The position numbers and the translations under genes were made by a program. Of a stretch of DNA of 64,000 nucleotides, positions 55,179 to 62,938 are shown in pieces. Location: positions 1 through 64,000 of the forward strand of contig NZ_SMUV01000057.1 of the NCBI RefSeq assembly GCF_004358185.1, in the 5' to 3' direction. Each line of letters opens with the position of its first letter. Position 1 is the first letter of the stretch. The stretch is from Antarcticimicrobium luteum. GTDB lineage: Bacteria > Pseudomonadota > Alphaproteobacteria > Rhodobacterales > Rhodobacteraceae. Under the pieces are notes generated by a model that saw only the letters and a program-made list of their open reading frames with translations, was not told where the DNA came from and searched no databases.

Positions 55179-55867
55179 CACCCTTCCTCCCCTTCCGGCA
55201 GGCTCACCGCATTGGCCAGCAGCGGCTCCAGCCGCGCCAGGATCGCGCCGGCCTCGGCGGCATCGGTCGCCCGCGCGGCGCGCAGTCCCTCCAGCTCGGC
55301 CAGCATCGCCTTGTTGATCAGGCTGGGTTCGCCCACCGAGGCCTCGTTCGCCTCGCGCAGGGTGGCGTTGACCGCGCGCAGCTGATCGTTGGACTGGCGC
55401 AACCGCTGCACATCCATATCGAGCCGCGCCGCCGTCTCCGCCTGTTTGGCAAGCTGCGCCTGCAACGCGTCGATCTCGGCCCCGGTCGCATCGGATTGCG
55501 TGCTTTCGGCAAGGTCGGCCTTCAGCCGCTCGACCTCTTGGCGCAGCGCATCGGCCTGCCCGGTGTCGGCCTGCGCCTCGGCCAGACTGGCCTTGAGTGC
55601 CGCAACCTCCGCTTTCAGCGCGTCGAGATCCTCGGCGCCGGCGACCTGCGCCTGAAGCCCGGCGATTTCCTCGGCATGTTTTTCCTTGATCCGCTTGAGC
55701 CGCTCTTCAAGCTGGGCGGTGACCAGTCTTTCCTCTTCCAGCGCCGCGGCCAGATCCCCATCCGCCGGGTCCGGCGCACCGGCGTTTGCGGACAAGGCGC
55801 CCAGCCCGGCCTGAATCCGTTCCATCGCGGCCGTGATCCGGCTCTCTAATTCATCTAACTGGCTCAT
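55178..55867 (-). CDS. Coiled-coil protein upstream of zapA (ZauP-like)
   Basis: 229 aa, almost wholly coiled coil (residues 1-30 and about 50-200: LEEERLVTAQLEERLKRIKEKHAEEIAGLQAQ... RLRQSNDQLRAVNATLREANE). Low-complexity Ala/Glu/Asp/Leu/Gln composition. Translationally coupled to zapA (TGATG overlap). Its place and coiled-coil form match Caulobacter ZauP, the ZapA-partner protein encoded directly upstream of zapA; this identity rests on context and structure, not on sequence motifs. ATG 55867 has AAGGTAAGGGG upstream. Confidence 0.75.
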   Translation of the reverse strand: MSQLDELESRITAAMERIQAGLGALSANAGAPDPADGDLAAALEEERLVTAQLEERLKRIKEKHAEEIAGLQAQVAGAEDLDALKAEVAALKASLAEAQADTGQADALRQEVERLKADLAESTQSDATGAEIDALQAQLAKQAETAARLDMDVQRLRQSNDQLRAVNATLREANEASVGEPSLINKAMLAELEGLRAARATDAAEAGAILARLEPLLANAVSLPEGEEG

Positions 55868-56124
55868 GCCCCTTACCTTCTCATGCGGTTGGTTCCACCA
55901 CGTTGCCGGGCCGGCGCCGGGCGGCGTTCGCTGCCGCGAATCGCGCCGCTGGCCGGTTGGCGTCCAGTCTATCGAAACCGCCGGCAAAATACCCCCCCTT
56001 TGGTTTCAAGTACTTGAACGATAGACCTGATGTGCATGGCGCTATGTACCGCGCCCAAGCTTGATCTTTGACCCCCGGCTGTTATTGAGCGGCCTATCTG
56101 CCCGCAACGCCAGAGGAAACACTC
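55868..56124. other. Interval between the coiled-coil gene and transketolase; 14-bp palindrome
   Basis: About 257 bp gene-free promoter region for divergent genes. The perfect palindrome TTCAAGTACTTGAA at 56005-56018 is the main feature. Downstream on the plus strand AGAGGAA serves as ribosome site for the transketolase GTG. Confidence 0.5.
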
Positions 56125-58149
56125 GTGGATTTGACCGCCCTGCGCACCGCCCATCCCGATCACTGGAACAAGGCCGCCGCCATCCGCACGCTGACGCTCG
56201 ATGCGGTCGCAGCCGCAAATTCCGGCCATTCCGGCATGCCGATGGGCATGGCCGACGTGGCAACCGTGCTGTTCGAAAAGCACCTGAAATTCGATGCCGC
56301 CGCACCCGACTGGCCCGACCGCGACCGGTTTATCCTGTCGGCCGGCCATGGTTCCATGCTGCTTTATTCGCTGCTCTATCTCACCGGCTATCCGGAGATG
56401 ACGCTGGAGCAGATCAAGAATTTCCGCCAGTGGGGCGCGATCACCGCCGGCCACCCCGAATACGGCCATGCGCCGGGAATCGAGACCACCACCGGCCCGC
56501 TGGGACAGGGCATCGCCAATGCCGTCGGCTTTGCCATGGCCGAGGAAATCCAGCGCGCCCGCTACGGCAAGAAGGTCGTGGATCACCATACCTATGTCAT
56601 TGCCGGCGACGGCTGCCTGATGGAGGGTATCAGCCAGGAGGCGATCGGCCTGGCCGGCCGTCACCGGCTGGGCAAGCTGATCGTGCTGTGGGACAACAAC
56701 AACATCACCATCGACGGCACCGTCGATCTGTCCGACCGGACCGATCAGGTGCAGCGGTTCCGCGCCTCGGGCTGGCATGTGCAGGAAATCGACGGCCATG
56801 ATCCAGAGGCCATCGACGCCGCGCTGGAAAAGGCCAAGGCGACCAAGAAGCCCTCGATGATCGCCTGCAAGACCCATATCGCGCTGGGTTCTTCGGCGCA
56901 GGACACCTCCAAGGGTCATGGCGCGCTGACCGATCCGCAGCTGATCGCGGATGCCAAGGCAGCCTATGGCTGGCACTCGGCCCCGTTCACCATTCCCGAC
57001 ACCATCAAGGCGGAATGGGAACACATCGGCCAACGCGGTTCGGTCGAGCGTGCCAATTGGGAGGTCCGCTTTGCAGGCCTTTCCGAGCGGCGCCAGGCCG
57101 AGTTCAACCGCGCCTACGCGCTCGACGTGCCCAAGCGGCTTTCCGCCACCATCCGCGCGCTGAAGAAACAGGCCACCGAGGCAAGGCACAAGCTGGCCAC
57201 CCGGGCCAGTTCGGAAATGGTGCTGGAGGTGGTGAACCCGCTGATGCCGGAAACCGTGGGCGGCTCGGCCGACCTGACCGGGTCGAACAACACCAAGACC
57301 GGCGATCTGGGCGTCTTCATGCCCGAGAACCGCAAGGGGCGTTACGTGCATTGGGGCATCCGCGAACATGGCATGGCGGCGGCGATGAACGGCATGGCGC
57401 TGCATGGCGGGTTGCGCCCCTACAGCGGCACCTTCATGGCCTTCACCGACTATGCCCGCCCGGCGATGCGACTGGCGGCGCTGATGCGGATCCCGACCGT
57501 CTTTGTCATGACCCATGACAGTATCGGGTTGGGAGAGGACGGCCCGACCCACCAACCGGTGGAGCATCTGGCGATCTCCCGCGCGACGCCGAACACCTAT
57601 GTGTTCCGCCCCGCCGACACGGTGGAAACGGCAGAGGCCTGGGAACTGGCGCTGACGTCCAAGGAAACGCCCTCGGTGCTGTCGCTGACCCGTCAGGGTG
57701 TGCCGACGGTGCGGCTGGAGCACAAGGTGAACAACCTGACCGCCCGGGGCGCCTATGTGCTGGCCGATGCGGAGGGCAAGCGCGAGGCGATCCTGATCGC
57801 CACCGGTTCCGAGGTGTCCATTGCGCTATCCGCGCGCGAGGCGCTGCAGGCGGCGGGCATCGGCACCCGCGTGGTCTCCATGCCCTGCATGGAGCTGTTT
57901 GCGGAACAGGACGAGGCCTATCGCCGCAAGGTTCTGCCGGCCGGTCCGGTGCGCGTCGGCGTCGAGGCGGCGGTCCGCGCCGGCGGCTGGGACCGATGGC
58001 TGCTGGGCGAGCGCGGCCGCGAGGCCAAGGCCGATTTCGTCGGCATGGACAGCTTCGGCGCCTCGGCGCCGGCGAATGTGCTCTACGAGAAATTCGGCAT
58101 CACCGCCGAGGCCGTGGCCGGCAGGGTCAAGGCGCTGCTGGCCAAGTAA
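56125..58149 (+). CDS. tkt: Transketolase
   Basis: Thiamine diphosphate enzyme of the pentose phosphate pathway; 674 aa. [18 protein letters not shown] near the N-terminus; TPP/Mg motif [13 protein letters not shown] followed by DNNNITIDG; pyrimidine domain [19 protein letters not shown] and [10 protein letters not shown]. Starts at GTG 56125 with AGAGGA 8 bp upstream. Followed by a strong terminator. Monocistronic. Confidence 0.96.
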   Translation: MDLTALRTAHPDHWNKAAAIRTLTLDAVAAANSGHSGMPMGMADVATVLFEKHLKFDAAAPDWPDRDRFILSAGHGSMLLYSLLYLTGYPEMTLEQIKNFRQWGAITAGHPEYGHAPGIETTTGPLGQGIANAVGFAMAEEIQRARYGKKVVDHHTYVIAGDGCLMEGISQEAIGLAGRHRLGKLIVLWDNNNITIDGTVDLSDRTDQVQRFRASGWHVQEIDGHDPEAIDAALEKAKATKKPSMIACKTHIALGSSAQDTSKGHGALTDPQLIADAKAAYGWHSAPFTIPDTIKAEWEHIGQRGSVERANWEVRFAGLSERRQAEFNRAYALDVPKRLSATIRALKKQATEARHKLATRASSEMVLEVVNPLMPETVGGSADLTGSNNTKTGDLGVFMPENRKGRYVHWGIREHGMAAAMNGMALHGGLRPYSGTFMAFTDYARPAMRLAALMRIPTVFVMTHDSIGLGEDGPTHQPVEHLAISRATPNTYVFRPADTVETAEAWELALTSKETPSVLSLTRQGVPTVRLEHKVNNLTARGAYVLADAEGKREAILIATGSEVSIALSAREALQAAGIGTRVVSMPCMELFAEQDEAYRRKVLPAGPVRVGVEAAVRAGGWDRWLLGERGREAKADFVGMDSFGASAPANVLYEKFGITAEAVAGRVKALLAK

Positions 58150-58173
58150 GCCACGCAGACAGCGAGACATGAG

Positions 58174-58207
58174 AGAGGGGCCGCGCGGCCCCTCTTTTCT
58201 TTTTTCA
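58174..58207 (+). terminator. Intrinsic terminator after tkt
   Basis: Perfect stem AGAGGGGCCG / CGGCCCCTCT around CG (58174-58195), followed by TTTCTTTTTTC. Starts 25 bp past the tkt stop. Confidence 0.92.
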
Positions 58208-58401
58208 ATGCTCGAAGGGCCGCGCCCGACCCTGGGTGGCGCAGCCCGACGTCTGAACGCCCCGAGGCAAGATCGTTCTGCTGAACGGGGCTTCGGTGCA
58301 TACGATCAACGATGCGCCCTCCCGGGGGGAGGGTCGGGCGCGGCCCGGCCTGGACGGCCGGGCGACAGAAGCCAAATGTTCCTTCAGCTTCAAGGCGGGC
58401 C
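58208..58401. repeat. Structured non-coding element with 17-bp inverted repeat
   Basis: GGGCCGCGCCCGACCCT at 58217-58233 is the exact reverse complement of 58330-58346, with 96 bp between them. The enclosed part has a smaller stem GCCCCG / CGGGGC (58259-58264 with 58286-58291). A short minus-strand frame inside is not convincing as a gene. Multi-stem layout suggests a mobile intergenic repeat or a structured RNA; copy number elsewhere is unknown. Confidence 0.55.
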
Positions 58402-59001
58402 TCACCCCGGTTTCCGCGCCACCAGATCGACCAGCGCCGAGCGGCCCGAATGCCCCTCTCCCTCGTCGATCTCAGCGTCGTAGTCCGCCAGCCGCAGGAT
58501 CTCCCAGCCGTCGAAGGCGGCGCGCAGGAGGGCCTCGGTGTACATATTCTCGGCATTGGGCGGTCCGCCGGTGCCATAATCCACCTGACGCGGCGCATAG
58601 CCATGCAGCAGCAGCAGCCCGCCCGGCGCCACCGCCCGGGCCATCCAGCCGAATAGGCGGTCGCGCAGCTCCGGCGGGGCGAACTGGATGAAGACGCCGA
58701 CCACCGCGTCATAGGGCTGGCTCCAGTCCCACGCCTCGATCCCGGACTGGTGGAAATCCACCGATACGCCCTTCTCCGCCGCCAGCGCCCGCGCCTTGTC
58801 CTGCGCCACCGGCGACGCGTCAAAGGCCGTCACCCGATGCCCGAGTCCCGCCAGATAAACCGAATTGCGCCCCTCTCCATCGGCCACGCAGAGCACCCGC
58901 GACCCAGGCGACAGCGCACCGGCCTGCGCGCGCAAGAACGCCGCAGGCTCGGTTCCGAACAGATACCCCGGCCGCTCAAAACGTTGATCCCAAAACGACA
59001 T
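58402..59001 (-). CDS. Class I SAM-dependent methyltransferase
   Basis: 199 aa. MSFWDQRFERPGYLFGTEPAAFLRAQAGAL at the N-terminus, SAM motif I RVLCVADGEGRNSVYLA (Gly-rich E/DGEGRN), then VTAFDASPVAQDKA and DAVVGVFIQFAPPELRD. The FWDxRF..YxFGxxPxxFL start is shared with TehB/thiopurine-methyltransferase-like enzymes; the substrate is unknown. GGAGGGCAGGG sits before ATG 59001, so the start is well supported. Confidence 0.88.
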   Translation of the reverse strand: MSFWDQRFERPGYLFGTEPAAFLRAQAGALSPGSRVLCVADGEGRNSVYLAGLGHRVTAFDASPVAQDKARALAAEKGVSVDFHQSGIEAWDWSQPYDAVVGVFIQFAPPELRDRLFGWMARAVAPGGLLLLHGYAPRQVDYGTGGPPNAENMYTEALLRAAFDGWEILRLADYDAEIDEGEGHSGRSALVDLVARKPG

Positions 59002-59071
59002 CCCTGCCCTCCGATTATTGACCCGTTGCAAAGGGATGTGGGCTTTCGTCGCTGACGATCAAGACAACGGC

Positions 59072-60151
59072 TCAGAACAGCGGCAACTGATCCCCCGGCC
59101 CCGGCGGCACCGCGAAGAGATCGGTGCGCAGCGGCGGCGCGGTCCCGTCCAGCCCGACCCGCCGCGCCGCGGCCCTGAACCGTTGCGCGATCACCCGGGC
59201 ATATTCCCCCTCGCCCCGCATCCGGTGGCCCCAGCGCGGATCGTAATCGCGCCCGCCGTGCATCTCGCGCAGCCGCGCCATCACCTTTTCCGCCCGCCCC
59301 GGCGCGTGTTCCGCCAGCCACTCCTGCCACAGCGGCGAGACCTCGCGCGGCAGCCGCAGCATGATCCAGCTGGCCGCCTCCGCCCCCGCCTCGCGCCCGG
59401 CCTCGAGCAGCGCCTCGATCTCGTGATCGGTCAGCCCCGGGACGATGGGCGAGGTCATCAGCCGCACCGGCACCCCCGCCCCGCTGAGCCGCCGGATCAC
59501 CTCCAGCCGCCGCGCCGGCAGCGGCACCCGCGGCTCCATCCGGCGCGACAGATCGTCGTCCAGCGTCGTGACCGAAATGCCGACCCGCGCCAGCCCCCGC
59601 GCCGCCATCGGCGCCAATATGTCCAGATCGCGTTCGATCAAAGTACCCTTGGTGACAATGGCGACAGGGTGATTGAACGCCGCCAGAACCTCCAGCGCCG
59701 CCCTTGTGATGCCGCGGTCCCGTTCCAGCGGCTGATAGGGGTCGGTATTGGTGCCGATGGCGATCGGCGCCACCTTGTAGCGTTTCGCCGCCAGTTCCCG
59801 CGCCAGCACCTCCGGCAGGCCGGGCCGGGCCAGGAGCCGGGTTTCGAAATCCAGCCCCGGCGACAACCCCAGATAGGCGTGGCTGGGCCGGGCAAAGCAA
59901 TAGGCGCAGCCGTGCTCGCAGCCGCGGTAGGGGTTCACAGAGCGGTCGAACGGCAGGTCGGGCGAGCGGTTGTAGCTGATCGCGCTACGCACCACCTCGT
60001 CGCGCACCTCGGTGCGGATCGACGGCTGAATCTCGGGGTCGGCCCAGCCGTCATGCTCATCCACGCGCGCCAGATCATAGCGTCCGGAGCGGTTGCTCGC
60101 CGCCCCGCGCGCCTTGCGCCGCGCCGGCTTTATTGGAATCTCGCAGGTCAT
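59072..60151 (-). CDS. PA0069 family radical SAM protein
   Basis: 359 aa. Radical SAM cluster motif in RGCEHGCAYCFARPSHAYLG (CxxxCxxC), preceded by SYNRSPDLPFDRSVNPY, the pattern of PA0069/SPL-like proteins. Later IAIGTNTDPYQPLERD and VAIVTKGTLIERD are barrel strands. Function not known; similar proteins resemble spore photoproduct lyase but without confirmed activity. ATG 60151 or 60169; neither has a clear ribosome site. Divergent from the corrinoid protein gene. Confidence 0.88.
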   Translation of the reverse strand: MTCEIPIKPARRKARGAASNRSGRYDLARVDEHDGWADPEIQPSIRTEVRDEVVRSAISYNRSPDLPFDRSVNPYRGCEHGCAYCFARPSHAYLGLSPGLDFETRLLARPGLPEVLARELAAKRYKVAPIAIGTNTDPYQPLERDRGITRAALEVLAAFNHPVAIVTKGTLIERDLDILAPMAARGLARVGISVTTLDDDLSRRMEPRVPLPARRLEVIRRLSGAGVPVRLMTSPIVPGLTDHEIEALLEAGREAGAEAASWIMLRLPREVSPLWQEWLAEHAPGRAEKVMARLREMHGGRDYDPRWGHRMRGEGEYARVIAQRFRAAARRVGLDGTAPPLRTDLFAVPPGPGDQLPLF

Positions 60152-60357
60152 GGGAAAAGAATGGAACAAAAAGGGAACTTATGCAATCGCCCCATGTTCT
60201 TCCTGCGAAATGCTCATTATCAATTCCGCATTTAACAGCCTATGGTCGGTTGCAGCGCCAAGGGTGTCGCAATTGTCGAAGTGTGCACGCCCGCATCTGG
60301 CAAGAAAGACCAAACGGACCAACCGGGATCATCCCGCCAGTCAAGGAACCGCAACGC

Positions 60358-61059
60358 ATGTCCGAAGAAGATGATGACATCATCCTGAGCGAACTCGACG
60401 ACGAGGAACTCGTCCAACAGATGTTCGACGATCTATACGACGGTCTCAGAGAAGAGATCGAGGAAGGCGTCGGCATCCTGCTTGAGCGCGGCTGGTCCCC
60501 CTACAAAGTGCTGACCGAGGCGCTGGTGGGCGGCATGACCATCGTCGGCAACGATTTCCGCGACGGCATCCTGTTCGTGCCCGAGGTGTTGCTGGCCGCC
60601 AACGCGATGAAAGGTGGCATGGCGATCCTCAAGCCGCTGCTGGTCGAGACCGGCGCGCCCCGGGTCGGCAAGATGGTCATCGGCACCGTCAAGGGCGACA
60701 TCCACGACATCGGCAAGAACCTGGTCTCGATGATGATGGAAGGCGCCGGTTTCGAGGTGGTCGATCTGGGCATCAACAACCCGGTGGAAAGCTATCTGGA
60801 GGCGCTGGAGGTCGAGGATGCGGACATCTTGGGGATGTCGGCGCTGCTGACCACCACCATGCCCTACATGAAGGTGGTGATCGACACCCTGATCGAACAG
60901 GGTATTCGCGACGATTACATCGTGCTCGTCGGCGGCGCGCCGCTGAACGAGGAGTTCGGCAAGGCGATCGGCGCCGACGCCTATTGCCGCGACGCCGCCG
61001 TCGCGGTGGAAACCGCCAAGGAACATGTCGCGCGCAGACACAACGCGATGAGTGCCTGA
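60358..61059 (+). CDS. Corrinoid (cobalamin-binding) methyltransferase protein
   Basis: B12-binding subunit of a split methionine synthase or related methyltransferase; 233 aa. After an acidic N-terminus comes the four-helix cap (VGGMTIVGNDFRDGILFVPEVLLAANAMKGGM) and then the Rossmann B12 domain with the DxHxxG motif in GTVKGDIHDIGKNLV, plus GMSALLTTTMPYMKVVI and VLVGGAPLNEEFGKAIGAD. Matches the MetH cap-plus-B12 modules. AAGGA lies 10 bp before ATG 60358. Probable partner of the homocysteine methyltransferase at 35966-36982. A DUF1638 gene follows with 2 bp between. Confidence 0.92.
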   Translation: MSEEDDDIILSELDDEELVQQMFDDLYDGLREEIEEGVGILLERGWSPYKVLTEALVGGMTIVGNDFRDGILFVPEVLLAANAMKGGMAILKPLLVETGAPRVGKMVIGTVKGDIHDIGKNLVSMMMEGAGFEVVDLGINNPVESYLEALEVEDADILGMSALLTTTMPYMKVVIDTLIEQGIRDDYIVLVGGAPLNEEFGKAIGADAYCRDAAVAVETAKEHVARRHNAMSA

Positions 61060-61061
61060 CC

Positions 61062-61784
61062 GTGGTGCGCCGGCGCTCTGCCGGCCGCCCGATGCGGCGG
61101 CCCTATGCGCCGTCGTACCCCGACACCGGAATCTCGGACCGGACCCTGACCGAGGCCGGCCTCCCCGCGCCAGCGCACAAGCCCGGGCGCATCCTGCTGC
61201 TGGCCTGCGGCGCGCTGGCGCGCGAAATCCTCGATCTCAAGGCGCGGAACGGCTGGGACCATCTGGATCTGGCCTGCCTGCCGGCGATCCTGCATAATCA
61301 CCCCGAGCGGATCACCGGGGCCGTCGAGGCGGCCATCGCCGCGCATCGGCGCAGCTATGACGATATCTATGTCGTTTATGCCGACTGCGGCACCGGCGGG
61401 CATCTCAAGGCCGCCTGCGACAGGCTCGGGGTCGAAATGGTCGCCGGGCCGCATTGCTATTCCTTCTTCGAGGGCAACGCGCGGTTTGCCGCCCATGACG
61501 AGGCGACGGCCTTTTATCTGACCGATTTCCTGGTCCGGCAATTCGACGCCTTTGTCTGGAAACCGCTCCGGCTGGACGATCATCCCGAGTTGATGCCGCT
61601 GTATTTCGGAAATTACACCAAGCTGGTTTATCAGGCCCAGTCCGACGACCCTGCGCTGACAGACAAGGCCCGGACCTGCGCCGGGCGTCTCGGCCTCGCC
61701 TTCGAGCGGCGGTTCACCGGCTATGGCGATCTGGAGGCGACGCTGGCGGACTGGGCGAAACGCACCCCCGCGTCCTCCCGCTAA
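61062..61784 (+). CDS. DUF1638 domain protein
   Basis: 240 aa. RILLLACGALAREILDLKARNGWDHLDLACLPAILHNHPE matches the DUF1638 N-terminal core; later YDDIYVVYADCGTGGHL and GPHCYSFF contain conserved Cys and His that may bind metal. Function unknown, but the domain recurs beside corrinoid proteins in bacteria and methanogens. Start is uncertain: GTG 61062 lies 2 bp after the corrinoid gene stop, GTG 61065 and ATG 61092 are alternatives. Translational coupling and shared function with the corrinoid subunit are inferred. Confidence 0.78.
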   Translation: MVRRRSAGRPMRRPYAPSYPDTGISDRTLTEAGLPAPAHKPGRILLLACGALAREILDLKARNGWDHLDLACLPAILHNHPERITGAVEAAIAAHRRSYDDIYVVYADCGTGGHLKAACDRLGVEMVAGPHCYSFFEGNARFAAHDEATAFYLTDFLVRQFDAFVWKPLRLDDHPELMPLYFGNYTKLVYQAQSDDPALTDKARTCAGRLGLAFERRFTGYGDLEATLADWAKRTPASSR

Positions 61785-61843
61785 CAACATCCCCGGGGAA
61801 CGCGCGCGACAGCACGCGGGGGGCTGGCCCCTCGCGGTTCGGC

Positions 61844-62254
61844 TCAGGCCTGCCCGGCGGCGACCTCGCGGATACGCTCGATCATTGCCCGCAACCCGTT
61901 CGAGCGTTGCGCCGAAAGGTGATCGTTCAGCCCCAGCCGTCCCAGCTCGGCCTTTGCATCGACCTTTGACACCTCGGCGACCGGCAGACCGTTGTAGAGC
62001 ATCCGCAGCACCGCGATCAGCCCGCGCACGATCATCGCGTCGCTATCGCCGTCGAACCGGAACACGCCGTTGTCGATCACCGGGTGCAGCCAGACCTGGC
62101 TGGCGCAGCCATCCACCTTGGTCGCCGGCACCTTGAGCGCATCGTTCAGCGCCGCCATCGCCTTGCCCAGTTCGATCACATGGCGATAGCGGTCCTCCCA
62201 ATCCTCGAGAAATTCGAAATCCTCGACAATCTCTTCAAATGCGGGGGTCGCCAT
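61844..62254 (-). CDS. sufE: SufE family sulfur acceptor protein
   Basis: Accepts persulfide sulfur from SufS for Fe-S cluster assembly; 136 aa. The acceptor Cys is in KVDGCASQVWL, and DFEFLEDWEDRYRHVIELGKAM is the N-terminal helix pair of the family. Monocistronic, divergent from the lipoprotein gene at 62390. Confidence 0.93.
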   Translation of the reverse strand: MATPAFEEIVEDFEFLEDWEDRYRHVIELGKAMAALNDALKVPATKVDGCASQVWLHPVIDNGVFRFDGDSDAMIVRGLIAVLRMLYNGLPVAEVSKVDAKAELGRLGLNDHLSAQRSNGLRAMIERIREVAAGQA

Positions 62255-62389
62255 CGGGATCTCCTCGGGTTGCGGACGCCCTTTGACCTATGACGGGTCC
62301 GCCGGGCTGTCCAGACCCGGCTTGCCGCTTTTCAACGGGGTCCGGATGCGGTAACCGGGATGGGCGTATCCAGAACGAGACGGGGCAAG

Positions 62390-62905
62390 ATGCAAAAACC
62401 TCTGAGCGTGCTGCTGGTCACCAGCCTGTTGCTTGCCGGTTGCGGTGGCTGGCGCGACTCGCGCATCAATCCGGGCAACTGGTTCGGCAAGAGCCGGTCC
62501 GAGAGGGTGCAGGCAACCGAGGCCGCCAATCCGCTGATTCCCAAGTCGACGCGCGGCATGTTCGCGCGCCCCGATCCGGTGGACGTCACCGTGCCCATCG
62601 CCGAGGTGACCGAGTTGCGGGTCGAGCAGACCAGCACCGGCGCCATCGTCTATGCCGAGGGAGTGGCCGCACGTCAGGGGCCCTATGAGGTGGAACTGCG
62701 CCCGGTGAGCACCCCCGAGGAAGAGGCCGAGGGCATTCTCTCGCTGTCCTTCCGGGTGGTCTATCCAGAGCGGCCGACACCGGTGGGAACGGCCTTTTCG
62801 CGCACCGTGCGCGCCGCCCATTCGATGACGCGGCAGGAACTTGCCGGCGTCCGCACCATCCGCGTCGCCGGGCGGGACAACGTGCGCACCACGCGGCGGC
62901 GCTGA
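62390..62905 (+). CDS. Putative lipoprotein of unknown function
   Basis: 171 aa with a lipobox: SVLLVTSLLLAGCGGW (L-A-G-C), so it should be lipidated at Cys and held in a membrane. The remainder, WRDSRINPGNWFGKSRSERV and VTVPIAEVTELRVEQTSTGAIVYAEGVAARQG, is a conserved-looking periplasmic domain not recognised. ATG 62390 places the signal directly at the N-terminus; a longer start would put 10 residues of Arg-rich sequence before it. Confidence 0.8.
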   Translation: MQKPLSVLLVTSLLLAGCGGWRDSRINPGNWFGKSRSERVQATEAANPLIPKSTRGMFARPDPVDVTVPIAEVTELRVEQTSTGAIVYAEGVAARQGPYEVELRPVSTPEEEAEGILSLSFRVVYPERPTPVGTAFSRTVRAAHSMTRQELAGVRTIRVAGRDNVRTTRRR

Positions 62906-62938
62906 CACGCCGCCGCCCGCGATCGACCGCGACCGCCC

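Noticed and set aside
58205-58405. 66-codon minus-strand frame inside the structured element
   Set aside because: No ribosome site, Arg/Pro-rich composition, and it spans the inverted-repeat arms. Better explained as non-coding.
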